A DNA stretch of 64,000 nt from Marinobacter flavimaris. Lineage in GTDB: Bacteria; Pseudomonadota; Gammaproteobacteria; Pseudomonadales; Oleiphilaceae. Location: positions 339,918 through 403,917 of the forward strand of contig NZ_PSSW01000004.1 in assembly GCF_002933295.1 (NCBI RefSeq), read 5' to 3'. Positions 28,105 through 37,120 of the stretch are shown in pieces (position 1 is the stretch's first letter; the number at the start of each line of letters is the position of its first letter). Under the pieces are notes generated by a model, which saw only the letters and a list, made by a program, of their open reading frames with translations, did not search any database and was not told the origin of the DNA. The translations under genes were made by a program, and so were the position numbers.

Positions 28105-30771
28105 TTAGCTCAGCACCGGGTTCGTTTTGTTGCGATCGATTCCGTACTTGCGCATGGCTTCGAGAACCACATCGTTCTTCACCTCACCGTCCTTGGCCAG
28201 AGCTGACAGCGCCGTGACTGTTACGTAGTAACGGTCGACTTCAAAGAAGCTGCGCAGCTTTTCCCGGGTGTCGCTGCGGCCAAAGCCGTCGGTGCCCAGG
28301 GTCAGGAAGGTTTTCGGGATGAACGCCCGGAGCTGCTCGGAGTGCAGCTTGATGTAATCGGTGGAAGAAACCACTGGCCCGGTCTGCTTCTCCAGACACT
28401 GGGTAACATACGCCTTTTTCGGCTTGTCATCTGGGTGCAGGCGGTTCCAGCGCTCTACGTGCAGGCCCTCACGGGCGAGCTCGTTGAAGCTGGTAACACT
28501 CCACACATCGGAGGCAACACCCCAGTCGTCTTTCAGCATCTGGGCGGCAGCGCGCACCTCGTTGAGGATAGCGCCCGCACCAAGCAACTGAACCCGAGGC
28601 GTCTTCTTGTTGCCCTTGGTTTCAACAGACTCGAACTTGTACATGCCCTTGATAATGCCGTCTTCGCAATCCTTGGGCATGGCAGGCTGTTCGTAGTTCT
28701 CGTTTTCGATGGTCAGGTAGTAGAAGACGTTCTGGTTGTCCTCGAACATCTCCTTCATACCCTTGCGGAGCACGACCGCCATTTCATAACCATAAGCCGG
28801 ATCGTAGGCTTTACAGTTCGGAATGGTGTTGGCCAGCACGTGACTGTGGCCGTCCTGGTGCTGCAGGCCTTCGCCGTTCAGGGTGGTCCGGCCGGCGGTA
28901 CCGCCGATCAGGAAACCACGGGCCTGGATGTCACCGGATGCCCACGCCAGATCGCCAACCCGCTGGAAACCGAACATGGAATAGAAGATGTAGAACGGAA
29001 TCAACGGGAAGTTGTTGGTGCTGTAGGAGGTCGCTGCCGCCATCCACGCTGCCATGGAGCCGTCTTCGTTGATGCCTTCCTCAAGAATCTGGCCTTTCTT
29101 GTCTTCCCGGTAGTACATGATCTGGTCACGGTCTTCCGGCACATACTTCTGGCCCTCGGCGGTGTAGATGCCGAGCTGACGGAACATGCCTTCCATACCG
29201 AAGGTACGGGCTTCGTCGGGCACGATGGGTACCACACGCTTGCCGATGCGCTTGTCCTTGGTCAGAGCTGTCAGGATACGGACGAAGGCCATGGTGGTGG
29301 AGATCTTCCGGTCGCCGGAGCCCTCCAGTACCGCTTTGAAGATGTCCAGATCAGGAATCTGCAGCGGCTGGCAATCCTTGCGGCGCTTGGGATAGAAACC
29401 ACCCAATTCCTGCCGGCGCTTCTTCATGTAGACGATTTCCGGGCTATCCGGCGCTGGCCGGTAGTAGGGAACGTCCTTGAGCTCCTCATCCTTCAGCGGC
29501 ACTGCAAAGCGGTCGCGGAACGATTTAAGCTGCTCGATATCGAGCTTCTTCAGAGAGTGAGCGGTATTCTGCGCCTCGCCGGCCTCACCAAAGCCATAGC
29601 CTTTGATGGTATGAGCCAGTATGACGGTCGGACGCCCACCGTTCTTATTGATGGCATGATGGAAGGCTGCATAGATCTTGTAAGGATCATGGCCACCCCG
29701 GTTGAGCTTGTTGATCTCCTCATCCGACAGGTCCTCAACGAGCTTGGCTGTTTCGGGGTACTTGCCGAAGAAATTCTTACGGGTATAGGCCGGGCCATTA
29801 CTCTTGAAGTTCTGAAGGTCGCCGTCACAGACCTCGTCCATGACGCGCTGCATCTTCCCTTCTTTGTCCCTCTCGAACAGGGGATCCCAGTGGCGACCCC
29901 AAACGACCTTCAACACGTTCCAGCCGGCACCGCGGAAGACACCCTCAAGTTCCTGGATAATCTTGCCATTACCACGGACTGGGCCGTCCAGACGCTGAAG
30001 GTTGCAGTTAACCACAAAGATCAGGTTGCTAAGGTTTTCCCGGCCGGCCATGGAGATAGACCCCAGGGTTTCCGGCTCGTCACACTCGCCGTCACCGACA
30101 AAGCACCAGACCTTGCGATCGCCCATCTCGATGAGCTCCCGGCTGTCCAGGTACTTCATTACGTGGGCCTGATAAATGGCCTGAATCGGGCCCAGACCCA
30201 TGGAAACCGTGGGGAACTGCCAGTAATCCGGCATCAACCAGGGGTGCGGGTAAGACGAAAGGCCGGTGCCATCTACCTCTTCGCGGTACTTGTCGAGATC
30301 TTTTTCATCGAACCGGCCTTCAAGATAGGAACGTGCATAGATGCCCGGAGATGAGTGCCCCTGGAAATAAACCAGATCGGATTCGCGCTTTTCGTCGCCA
30401 CCATGGAAGAAGTAGTTAAAGCCAACATCGTAGAGGGTCGCAGCCGACGAGAACGAGGAGACATGGCCGCCAAGATCTCCGGGACGCTGGTTGGCGCGCA
30501 TAACCATGGCCATGGCATTCCAGCGGATCAGGGAGCGAATACGGCGCTCCATGAAGAGGTCGCCGGGCATCGGCGCCTGCTGGGACACAGGAATACTGTT
30601 CCGGAATGGCGTGGTAATGGAATATGGCAGTTCGGTTCCGTCACGGCTCGCCCGTTCAGAGAGCCTCTCAAGAATGTATTTGGCCCGGTCTACGCCTTCG
30701 TTCTCGATCAGAGATTCCAGCGCGTCCAGCCATTCACTGGTTTCAATGGGATCATCGTCCTGGTACATCAA
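28105..30771 (-). CDS. aceE: Pyruvate dehydrogenase E1 component (homodimeric type)
   Basis: This thiamine diphosphate-dependent decarboxylase feeds acetyl groups to AceF. The 888 residues match the homodimeric E1 family. Landmarks: the cofactor motif beginning GDGECDEPE near residue 232, HNTAHSLKK-type and YYLTIENENYEQP segments, and the ending KYGIDRNKTNPVLS. A strong ribosome site (GGGGAGGG) precedes the ATG at 30771. The gene is divergent from the radical SAM gene across an unusually long spacer that should hold its promoter and control sites. Confidence 0.96.
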   Translation of the reverse strand: MMYQDDDPIETSEWLDALESLIENEGVDRAKYILERLSERASRDGTELPYSITTPFRNSIPVSQQAPMPGDLFMERRIRSLIRWNAMAMVMRANQRPGDLGGHVSSFSSAATLYDVGFNYFFHGGDEKRESDLVYFQGHSSPGIYARSYLEGRFDEKDLDKYREEVDGTGLSSYPHPWLMPDYWQFPTVSMGLGPIQAIYQAHVMKYLDSRELIEMGDRKVWCFVGDGECDEPETLGSISMAGRENLSNLIFVVNCNLQRLDGPVRGNGKIIQELEGVFRGAGWNVLKVVWGRHWDPLFERDKEGKMQRVMDEVCDGDLQNFKSNGPAYTRKNFFGKYPETAKLVEDLSDEEINKLNRGGHDPYKIYAAFHHAINKNGGRPTVILAHTIKGYGFGEAGEAQNTAHSLKKLDIEQLKSFRDRFAVPLKDEELKDVPYYRPAPDSPEIVYMKKRRQELGGFYPKRRKDCQPLQIPDLDIFKAVLEGSGDRKISTTMAFVRILTALTKDKRIGKRVVPIVPDEARTFGMEGMFRQLGIYTAEGQKYVPEDRDQIMYYREDKKGQILEEGINEDGSMAAWMAAATSYSTNNFPLIPFYIFYSMFGFQRVGDLAWASGDIQARGFLIGGTAGRTTLNGEGLQHQDGHSHVLANTIPNCKAYDPAYGYEMAVVLRKGMKEMFEDNQNVFYYLTIENENYEQPAMPKDCEDGIIKGMYKFESVETKGNKKTPRVQLLGAGAILNEVRAAAQMLKDDWGVASDVWSVTSFNELAREGLHVERWNRLHPDDKPKKAYVTQCLEKQTGPVVSSTDYIKLHSEQLRAFIPKTFLTLGTDGFGRSDTREKLRSFFEVDRYYVTVTALSALAKDGEVKNDVVLEAMRKYGIDRNKTNPVLS

Positions 30772-31325
30772 ACCCTCCCCTTGGCATCAAAAAGTGCAGC
30801 GCCGCCACGATCAGCAGCCGGGCGCGTTGCGGTGTCGATAAGCTGCGATGAAATGCAGTGTTTTGTTGTGGGTATGTCAGCCTGACAGGTGTACCGGCTC
30901 CCAGTACACAGAACCTGTACAAAGCATAGAACAGCTTTCACACTTTTCCTGCCCGATCGCACCCGATTTACGGGCTTTTGGCCCCACGAATGATCGGTAT
31001 GCCGATGAAGCGCGCGGATCAGCCAACCCATTTTGTCGTCTTTTTACTACATTGTTAACGCTAAATTCAATTTACACCCTATCCAAATCCATTTCAGGGG
31101 CGCTCTTTGCGGTTACTTACGGAAGAATGACCGTTTTTGGACCATCAGACAACCAGACTGCGACCAATGTCGTAGCATTCTTATCAACCGGAAAATTGAT
31201 TACCACGCTAAACGATATCCTCGCCGCAATTCGCTACACATTCGCCGCCGTTAGCGATTTTTGTTGAATATTCTGAGCCTTCAACTCTTCTACCCATCTA
31301 ATTTACCGGAACTTTTTAATTAGAC

Positions 31326-31354
31326 CTGAAAATAATCCCCCGTTTATGTATACT
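31326..31354 (+). promoter_or_regulatory. Candidate promoter of the KamA-like gene
   Basis: CTGAAA (31326-31331) and TATACT (31349-31354) are separated by 17 bp; the -10 matches sigma-70 at five of six positions, the -35 at four. Transcription would start near 31361, placing the 31379-31399 palindrome inside the first 40 transcribed bases, where a bound protein would block elongation. Confidence 0.45.
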
Positions 31355-31378
31355 CGCCTACCTGATTTTTAACCACCG

Positions 31379-31399
31379 AAAAGTGGTCGGACCACTTTT
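31379..31399. promoter_or_regulatory. FadR/GntR-type operator 3 (perfect 21-bp palindrome)
   Basis: The half-site AAAAGTGGTC and its exact reverse complement flank one central G. The inner TGGTCGGACCA has the same TGGTCNGACCA core as the two operators beside the GntR gene at 7134, suggesting the same or a closely related regulator. It ends 30 bp before the start codon of the KamA-like gene. Confidence 0.72.
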
Positions 31400-31429
31400 T
31401 CCGTCATTGGCACCAACAGAGGGCGATCT

Positions 31430-32794
31430 ATGAACTCCATCGTCACCTTTCCGAACCGGATTCCCACTACCGAGTTCGAGGAACGGCGTTTCAAGGTCTA
31501 CACAGACCGCCAGCTCGACAAGATTGAAGTTATTCAGAATCTCCCTGAGGAGACGCTGTTTGAAATGAAGGTGGTAGCCAGCGTGCTACCGTTCCGGGTC
31601 AACGAATATGTGATCAATGAACTGATCAACTGGGACAAGGTTCCCAACGACCCGATCTATCAGCTTGTCTTCCCCCAGAAAGGCATGTTGAAAGAAGAGC
31701 ATTACGAGCGCATGGCAACAATGCACCGGGAAGGTGCCGACAAAAAAGAGATCCAGGCGGTTGCCAAGGAAATCCGGGATGAACTGAACCCGCACCCGGC
31801 AGGCCAGATGGAAATGAACATGCCGGAGCTCGACGGTGAGGTGCTGGACGGCGTTCAGCACAAGTACCGCGAAACAGTGCTGTTTTTCCCGGCCCAGGGT
31901 CAGACCTGCCACTCTTACTGCACCTTCTGTTTCCGCTGGGCACAGTTTGTCGGTGACAAGGACCTGAAAATGGCCAGCACCGAAGCCGAGAAGCTCCACG
32001 GCTACCTGCAGGAGCACACCGAGGTAACCGACCTGTTGGTGACCGGTGGTGATCCAATGGTCATGAAAACCAAGAACCTGGTGCAGTATCTCGAGCCACT
32101 GCTGCAGCCCGAGTTCGACCACATCCAGACCATCCGCATCGGCACCAAGGCCCTCACCTTCTGGCCCTACCGCTTTGTGACCGACAAGGATGCGGATGAG
32201 CTGATCGATCTGTTCGCTCGTCTCGTGGACGCCGGCAAGCACGTGGCCATCATGGCCCACTACAACCACTGGCAGGAAATCACCACCGAGATCGCCGAAG
32301 AGGCCATCCGACGTATCCGCGCCACCGGCGCCGAGATCCGAGCCCAGGGCCCGCTGATCAAGCACGTCAACGACGATGCCGACGCCTGGGCAAAACTGTG
32401 GAAGAAGGAAGTGCAGCTGGGCATCATCCCCTACTACATGTTTGTAGAGCGGGACACCGGTGCCAAAAACTACTTTGAAGTACCTCTCGCCGAAGCCTTC
32501 CACATCTATCGGGAAGCCATGAAAAAGGTCAGCGGCCTGGCCCGGACCGCCCGCGGCCCCTCCATGAGCGCCGGCCCCGGCAAGGTGGAGATTCAGGGTA
32601 TAACTGAAATCAACGGCGAGAAGGTGTTCGTCCTGCGCTTCCTGCAGGGTCGTAATCCGGACTGGGTTCAGCGCCCGTTCTTCGCCAAGTACAGCGAGAC
32701 GGCCACCTGGCTACACGAGCTGGAACCGGCCTTTGGCGAAGAGAAGTTCTTCTTTGAAGATGAGTATGAAGCCATGAAGAGGGGCAACGGCTAA
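31430..32794 (+). CDS. KamA-family radical SAM protein (lysine 2,3-aminomutase-like)
   Basis: This 454-residue radical S-adenosylmethionine enzyme belongs to the lysine 2,3-aminomutase family, which uses PLP to move an amino group from the alpha to the beta carbon. The iron-sulfur motif CxxxCxxC is Cys160, Cys164 and Cys167 (TCHSYCTFCFRW). The SAM-contacting LLVTGGDPM follows near 201-210, and a probable PLP lysine is Lys385 in AGPGKV. The N-terminal part before the cluster is longer than in clostridial KamA, and the protein is much longer than EpmB. No beta-lysine acetyltransferase gene is adjacent, so an osmolyte role is unproven. AGAGGG precedes the ATG. Confidence 0.82.
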   Translation: MNSIVTFPNRIPTTEFEERRFKVYTDRQLDKIEVIQNLPEETLFEMKVVASVLPFRVNEYVINELINWDKVPNDPIYQLVFPQKGMLKEEHYERMATMHREGADKKEIQAVAKEIRDELNPHPAGQMEMNMPELDGEVLDGVQHKYRETVLFFPAQGQTCHSYCTFCFRWAQFVGDKDLKMASTEAEKLHGYLQEHTEVTDLLVTGGDPMVMKTKNLVQYLEPLLQPEFDHIQTIRIGTKALTFWPYRFVTDKDADELIDLFARLVDAGKHVAIMAHYNHWQEITTEIAEEAIRRIRATGAEIRAQGPLIKHVNDDADAWAKLWKKEVQLGIIPYYMFVERDTGAKNYFEVPLAEAFHIYREAMKKVSGLARTARGPSMSAGPGKVEIQGITEINGEKVFVLRFLQGRNPDWVQRPFFAKYSETATWLHELEPAFGEEKFFFEDEYEAMKRGNG

Positions 32795-32815
32795 AGGCCG
32801 GCCCTGGCGTGATAA

Positions 32816-32843
32816 AAAGCGGCCCCAGTGACGGGGCCGCTTT
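32816..32843. terminator. Bidirectional rho-independent terminator
   Basis: An 11-bp perfect stem (AAAGCGGCCCC with GGGGCCGCTTT) with a 6-nt loop separates two convergent genes. T-rich sequence on the right and A-rich sequence on the left serve both directions. Confidence 0.9.
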
Positions 32844-32848
32844 GCTTT

Positions 32849-33082
32849 TCAGCGATTGGAACGACGCGCTTTCCAGTTGGGAATAACCCAAAAGACCAGG
32901 GCTCCGAACACAGCCCCGATAATGCCAATCAACGCTACCTGCAGACCACCATTACCCAGAACCCCATCCTGGACGTTCTCCATCGCCAGCAAGCCGGCAA
33001 TGAGGATCCATGGAGTGAGAAGAATAAGGGCGCTCAAAGCCAGAAATCGCTGAATTCGACGATCATCTTTTCGACTACGCAT
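32849..33082 (-). CDS. Small two-helix membrane protein of unknown function
   Basis: This is a 77-residue protein with a basic N-terminus (MRSRKDDRRIQR), a hydrophobic helix around residues 13-34, a short polar loop, and a second helix around 47-69 ending in a basic tail. The ATG at 33082 follows GGGAGAGG at good spacing; the longer reading to 33097 would need a TTG and swallow that ribosome site. Both ends are cytoplasmic by the positive-inside rule. I recognise no family. Confidence 0.7.
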   Translation of the reverse strand: MRSRKDDRRIQRFLALSALILLTPWILIAGLLAMENVQDGVLGNGGLQVALIGIIGAVFGALVFWVIPNWKARRSNR

Positions 33083-33145
33083 AATGACCTCTCCCAATAA
33101 ATGAGCCTATGAATACTGCATCTATTAGTCATTGGATCAGGTTCG

Positions 33146-33472
33146 TTATTTTTGCCTCACAAACTTGGGCACAAACCCCTCTGGCTTGTCCCTGAGCCAC
33201 TCAACAAACGTCCGCAACTCCTCCAGCTGCAGCAGCTTTTCCCGGGTGTTGAAGTACAGACCCAGTTCGTATTCCGAGCGAGCTTTATGAATGGCGTTAT
33301 GACACGGCCTGCACACCCACAGGGTTCGGGTGATCAGATCTTCTTTGGTGAACAGTTTCTGGAAGCGCTTCTTCCGATGCAGGTGCTTGGGGATAAGGTG
33401 GTGCCGGGTGAGCCTGGCAACCGGGCGTTCGCAGAGTTCGCAATTGTCTGGCTGGGGTGGGAGCTTGAGCAT
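33146..33472 (-). CDS. HNH endonuclease domain protein
   Basis: This protein of about 108 residues carries a zinc-supported HNH nuclease fold: CELCERP, then TRHHLIPKHLH with the two catalytic-type histidines, then WVCRPCHNAIHKA. The four cysteines are the zinc ligands. The C-terminal third is helical. It stands alone: no methylase, phage or toxin partner flanks it, so a restriction or host-defence role cannot be argued. The start is uncertain; I chose the ATG at 33472 directly before the homologous part, although no strong ribosome site precedes it. An upstream TTG at 33526 is possible. Confidence 0.75.
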   Translation of the reverse strand: MLKLPPQPDNCELCERPVARLTRHHLIPKHLHRKKRFQKLFTKEDLITRTLWVCRPCHNAIHKARSEYELGLYFNTREKLLQLEELRTFVEWLRDKPEGFVPKFVRQK

Positions 33473-33557
33473 TGTGTTTGCTTGAACGAGGGCCGGATGA
33501 AGACATTCACCCGGCCCCGGATTCAACCTCGGGTTCTGATCTCCCCGAGCAACCTAA

Positions 33558-34421
33558 TCAGTGCATCAGGGTATAGAGCTTTCGCCGATAGGTCCGCACA
33601 TCCGGGTTATTGTTACCCAGCTTGTCGAACAGCTCGATCAGCGTTGTCTTGGCCACTTCGTCCTTGTATTTACTGTCCACCTGCATCAAACGGATCAGAA
33701 GATCCATGGCCTCGGCGTTGTTCTCCTGTAATACGTGGTGGAGCGCCAACTGATGCAGAGCGTTCGGGTCTTTGGGATCCTGCTCCAGCGCCATTTCGAG
33801 ATCCTTGATCGGTGGCAGCTCGGCAGACTGCCGGAGAAACTTCAGGCGGGCCGCCAACTGCTTTGCCTGGTGCTGCATCTTCTCCTCCGGCGGAAGGCTT
33901 TCCAGTACCTGTTCAGCCGTCTCAAGATCACCCATCTCCGCTTTCAGCTGGGCAAGATCAATCAGTACCTTCAGGTTCTCGGGATCCTCCTGGTTCATCT
34001 GCGACAGGATGGCCAGCGCTCCCTCAACATCGCCCTCTTCCCAGATCCGATGGGCCTTGTCATACGGATCCTCCTTTGGCGCTTCAACATGCTTGTCCAG
34101 AACCTTGCGGATTTCGTTTTCCGGCAGCGCACCGTTAAATCCATCCACCGCCTGGCCATTCTTGACCAGAATGACCGTTGGCAGACTGCGCACACCAAGG
34201 CTGGAGGTAAGCTGCTCTTGCTCGTCCGCGTTCACCTTGGCGAGCATGAACGCGCCCTGGTAATCCTCAGCGAGCTTTTCCAGCAAGGGCATCAACTGCT
34301 TGCACGGAGCGCACCACTCAGCCCAGACATCGACCAGAACGGGTGTGCTGGCAGAGGCTTCCATCACCTTCTGCTGAAAGTTTTCCATGGTAGCGTCAAA
34401 AATATACGGAGAGTTGCTCAT
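33558..34421 (-). CDS. cnoX: Thioredoxin-TPR chaperone (CnoX/YbbN family) with a CxxC site
   Basis: This is a 287-residue protein with an N-terminal thioredoxin domain (residues 1-110) and a C-terminal TPR-like helical region (about 120-285). The family acts as a redox-linked holdase that hands substrates to chaperonin and DnaK. Here the thioredoxin site is intact (WCAPC, Cys37 and Cys40), unlike E. coli CnoX, so it may also reduce disulfides, as reported for some alphaproteobacterial members. The start at 34421 follows AGGTG; the longer reading adds a 31-residue tail without homology. It is divergent from the lon-like gene, another proteostasis factor. Confidence 0.85.
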   Translation of the reverse strand: MSNSPYIFDATMENFQQKVMEASASTPVLVDVWAEWCAPCKQLMPLLEKLAEDYQGAFMLAKVNADEQEQLTSSLGVRSLPTVILVKNGQAVDGFNGALPENEIRKVLDKHVEAPKEDPYDKAHRIWEEGDVEGALAILSQMNQEDPENLKVLIDLAQLKAEMGDLETAEQVLESLPPEEKMQHQAKQLAARLKFLRQSAELPPIKDLEMALEQDPKDPNALHQLALHHVLQENNAEAMDLLIRLMQVDSKYKDEVAKTTLIELFDKLGNNNPDVRTYRRKLYTLMH

Positions 34422-34613
34422 GCAAGGCACCTGAAAAGTCGTATGAATCATCGGAAACTGCCAGAGACATGGGGCCAACTCCCGGAAATTCAAGCGCCAA
34501 CAGCGCCAACCCAACTCCTTGAAATCACCGTATCTGCCGTTACATAGCTAATAAGCAACGCCCCGGGGCAACGACGCAGCAGCCCGTCCCGGGCAGATTC
34601 ACAACCTTTCCGG

Positions 34614-37079
34614 ATGGATACTCGCGGCATGAATGATGAGACGCAAAACGATTCACTAGAGGAATTCGAAGAGGACGTGACCGAATATATCGGCAAGGAC
34701 GAGCACAGCAAGAGCCTTGCCCTGCCCCAGCAGATGATGCCCCGGCGCATGTACGTGCTGCCGGTTTCGAACCGTCCGTTTTTCCCGGCCCAGGTGCAGC
34801 CTGTGGTGGTCAACCAGAATCCGTGGCAGGAAACCCTGAAGCGGGTCGGCGAAACCGACCACAAGGTCATGGGTATCTGTTTTGTGGAAGAAGAGGATGC
34901 GGAGGCAGGCGTTCCTGCCAGCGAACAGCTGGAGACCGTCGGCTGCGCCGTGCGCGTACATCATGCCCAGAATGAAAGCGGCAAGGTTCAATTCATCGCC
35001 CAGGGGCTTCAACGCTTTCGGATTGTCCAGTGGTTGCGCCGCAAACCGCCTTACCTGGTTGAAGTGGAATATCCGGCAGAACCGGAAGAAGAGGCAGACG
35101 AACTCAAGGCCTACACCCTGGCCATTATCAGCGCGATCAAGGAGCTGCTGCGCACCAATCCGCTGTACGGCGAGGAGGTAAAACAGTACCTGTCCCGGTT
35201 CGGGCCGGATGACAGTTCTCCGCTTGCCGACTTTGGCGCCTCGATGACCAGCGCTCCGGGTAACGAATTGCAGGATGTGCTGGACACCGTTCCCCTGCTC
35301 CGCCGCATGGAAAAGGTCCTGCTCCTGATGCGCAAGGAACAGGAAGTCGCTCGGCTGCAGTCGGAAATCAGCGAGGAGGTTAACGCCAAGGTGCAGAAGC
35401 ACCAGCGCGAGTTCTTCCTGAAGGAACAACTCAAGGTCATCCAGCGTGAGCTGGGCATGGCCAAGGACGACAAGACCGCAGACGTGGAGCGTTTCGAGCA
35501 GCGCATGGCAGAGCTGCAACCGCCCGAGGCTGTGCAGGAGCGTTTCCGGGATGAACTCGAAAAACTGCAGGTGCTGGAACAGGGCTCCCCGGAATATGGC
35601 GTTACCCGTAACTATCTGGACTGGCTGACCCAGGTTCCCTGGGGCGTTCACTCGGAAGATCACTTCGATCTGGCCGAAGCAAGGCGGATACTCGACCGCG
35701 ATCACGACGGCCTCGACGATGTGAAAGACCGAATCATCGAATTTCTGGCGGAAGGAACGATCAAGGGCGAGGTCAGCGGTTCGATCCTCTTGCTGGTAGG
35801 CCCACCGGGCGTTGGCAAGACATCGATCGGCCATTCCGTGGCGGATGCACTGGGGCGGAAGTTCTATCGCTTCAGCGTTGGCGGCATGCGGGACGAAGCT
35901 GAAATCAAAGGCCATCGCCGCACTTATATCGGCGCCATGCCAGGCAAGTTTGTCCAGGCACTGAAAGATTCAAAAGTGGCGAACCCGGTCATCATGTTGG
36001 ATGAAATCGACAAGATCGGTGCGTCCTTCCAGGGCGACCCGGCCTCTGCCCTGCTGGAGACACTGGACCCTGAACAGAACCGCGACTTCCTGGACCACTA
36101 TCTGGATGTCCGCATGGACCTCTCAAAGGTTCTGTTCATCTGCACCGCGAACCAGCTGGACACGATTCCGCGGCCGCTGCTGGACCGCATGGATGTCATT
36201 CGTCTGTCCGGCTATATCGCGGAAGAGAAACTGGCCATCGCCAAGCACTTCCTGCTTCCCAGACTGCTGAAGCGGGCTGGGCTGCTGAAAAAGCAGCTCA
36301 ACATCACGGACGCAGCGATCAAGCAGGTTATTGAGGGCTATGCGCGAGAGGCCGGCGTGCGGAGCCTGGAAAAACTCCTGCACAAGATACTCCGCAAGGG
36401 GATCGTGAAGCTGCTGGAAAACCCGGACCAGCCGGTCAAGGTGGGCGTGTCGGATCTGCAGAGTTATCTGGGGCGGCCTTCGTTCAAGAAAGAGAAATCC
36501 CTGAAAGGCACCGGCGTTGTCACTGGCCTGGCCTGGACCGCCATGGGCGGAGCCACCCTGAGCATCGAGGCCTCCAGGATTCACAGCGCACAACGCGGCT
36601 TTAAACTGACGGGCCAGCTGGGTGATGTCATGAAAGAGTCCGCAGAAATCGCCTACAGCTATGTGTCCTCAAACCTCAAGCGCTTCAAAGGCGACCCGAC
36701 GTTCTTCGACAAGTCCTTCGTGCACTTGCACGTGCCCGAAGGCGCCACGCCGAAGGATGGCCCCAGCGCCGGTGTCACGATGGCCACCGCCCTGCTGTCG
36801 ATCGCACGCGGAGAGGCGCCACAACAAAACATCGCCATGACCGGAGAGCTCACCCTGACCGGACAGGTGCTGCCGGTAGGCGGCATTCGAGAGAAGGTCA
36901 TTGCGGCGCGTCGGCAGAAAATCAGTAACCTGATCCTGCCGGAAGCCAATCGGGGGGATTATGAGGAGCTGCCGCAGTACCTGAAGGAAGGCCTGGCGGT
37001 GAACTTTGCCAAGCATTACAGCGATGTTTTCCAGGTGTGCTTCGCCAATAAGCCGAGGAAAGGGTCTTCGGTGCACTAA
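34614..37079 (+). CDS. Lon-type ATP-dependent protease (second Lon, AsrA-like)
   Basis: This is an 821-residue Lon family protease degrading misfolded or regulatory proteins. Layout: substrate-binding N-domain to about 260, a coiled coil, the AAA+ module with Walker A GPPGVGKTS near residue 396 and Walker B VIMLDEIDK, then the protease domain with Ser718 in PKDGPSAG and Lys761 in REKVIAARR, the 43-residue spacing usual for Lon. The acidic N-terminal tail and sequence suggest the second Lon found beside the canonical one in Pseudomonas (AsrA), not the clpX-linked gene. A CTTGAA at 34518-34523 may be a heat-shock -35. An ATG at 34629 is an alternative start. Confidence 0.88.
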   Translation: MDTRGMNDETQNDSLEEFEEDVTEYIGKDEHSKSLALPQQMMPRRMYVLPVSNRPFFPAQVQPVVVNQNPWQETLKRVGETDHKVMGICFVEEEDAEAGVPASEQLETVGCAVRVHHAQNESGKVQFIAQGLQRFRIVQWLRRKPPYLVEVEYPAEPEEEADELKAYTLAIISAIKELLRTNPLYGEEVKQYLSRFGPDDSSPLADFGASMTSAPGNELQDVLDTVPLLRRMEKVLLLMRKEQEVARLQSEISEEVNAKVQKHQREFFLKEQLKVIQRELGMAKDDKTADVERFEQRMAELQPPEAVQERFRDELEKLQVLEQGSPEYGVTRNYLDWLTQVPWGVHSEDHFDLAEARRILDRDHDGLDDVKDRIIEFLAEGTIKGEVSGSILLLVGPPGVGKTSIGHSVADALGRKFYRFSVGGMRDEAEIKGHRRTYIGAMPGKFVQALKDSKVANPVIMLDEIDKIGASFQGDPASALLETLDPEQNRDFLDHYLDVRMDLSKVLFICTANQLDTIPRPLLDRMDVIRLSGYIAEEKLAIAKHFLLPRLLKRAGLLKKQLNITDAAIKQVIEGYAREAGVRSLEKLLHKILRKGIVKLLENPDQPVKVGVSDLQSYLGRPSFKKEKSLKGTGVVTGLAWTAMGGATLSIEASRIHSAQRGFKLTGQLGDVMKESAEIAYSYVSSNLKRFKGDPTFFDKSFVHLHVPEGATPKDGPSAGVTMATALLSIARGEAPQQNIAMTGELTLTGQVLPVGGIREKVIAARRQKISNLILPEANRGDYEELPQYLKEGLAVNFAKHYSDVFQVCFANKPRKGSSVH

Positions 37080-37084
37080 TGGCA

Positions 37085-37120
37085 GGAGAAAGCCTGGCTC
37101 ATTGAGGTCAGGCTTTCTCC
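37085..37120. terminator. Bidirectional terminator between the lon-like gene and marR
   Basis: A 12-bp perfect stem (GGAGAAAGCCTG with CAGGCTTTCTCC) with a 12-nt loop follows the protease stop and overlaps the last codons of the convergent regulator gene. The T tract is short. Confidence 0.7.

Larger units (their letters stand above)
30772..31429. other. AT-richer divergent intergenic region aceE / kamA-like gene
   Basis: These 658 bp are visibly richer in A and T than flanking DNA. A 13-bp palindrome (TGTCAG, C, CTGACA; 30875-30887) lies 104-116 bp before aceE and could be an operator. A promoter-like pair and a perfect 21-bp palindrome precede the plus-strand gene. Open frames here (for example 30848-31267) show no recognisable protein features, and I see no RNA gene. 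Confidence 0.6.

Noticed and set aside
30848..31267. A 139-codon open frame in the aceE/KamA spacer
   Set aside because: No domain, no good ribosome site, unusual composition, and it covers likely promoter DNA.
33146..33526. The HNH gene as part of a restriction or defence island
   Set aside because: No methyltransferase, helicase, toxin or phage gene lies beside it; neighbours are housekeeping or small orphan genes.
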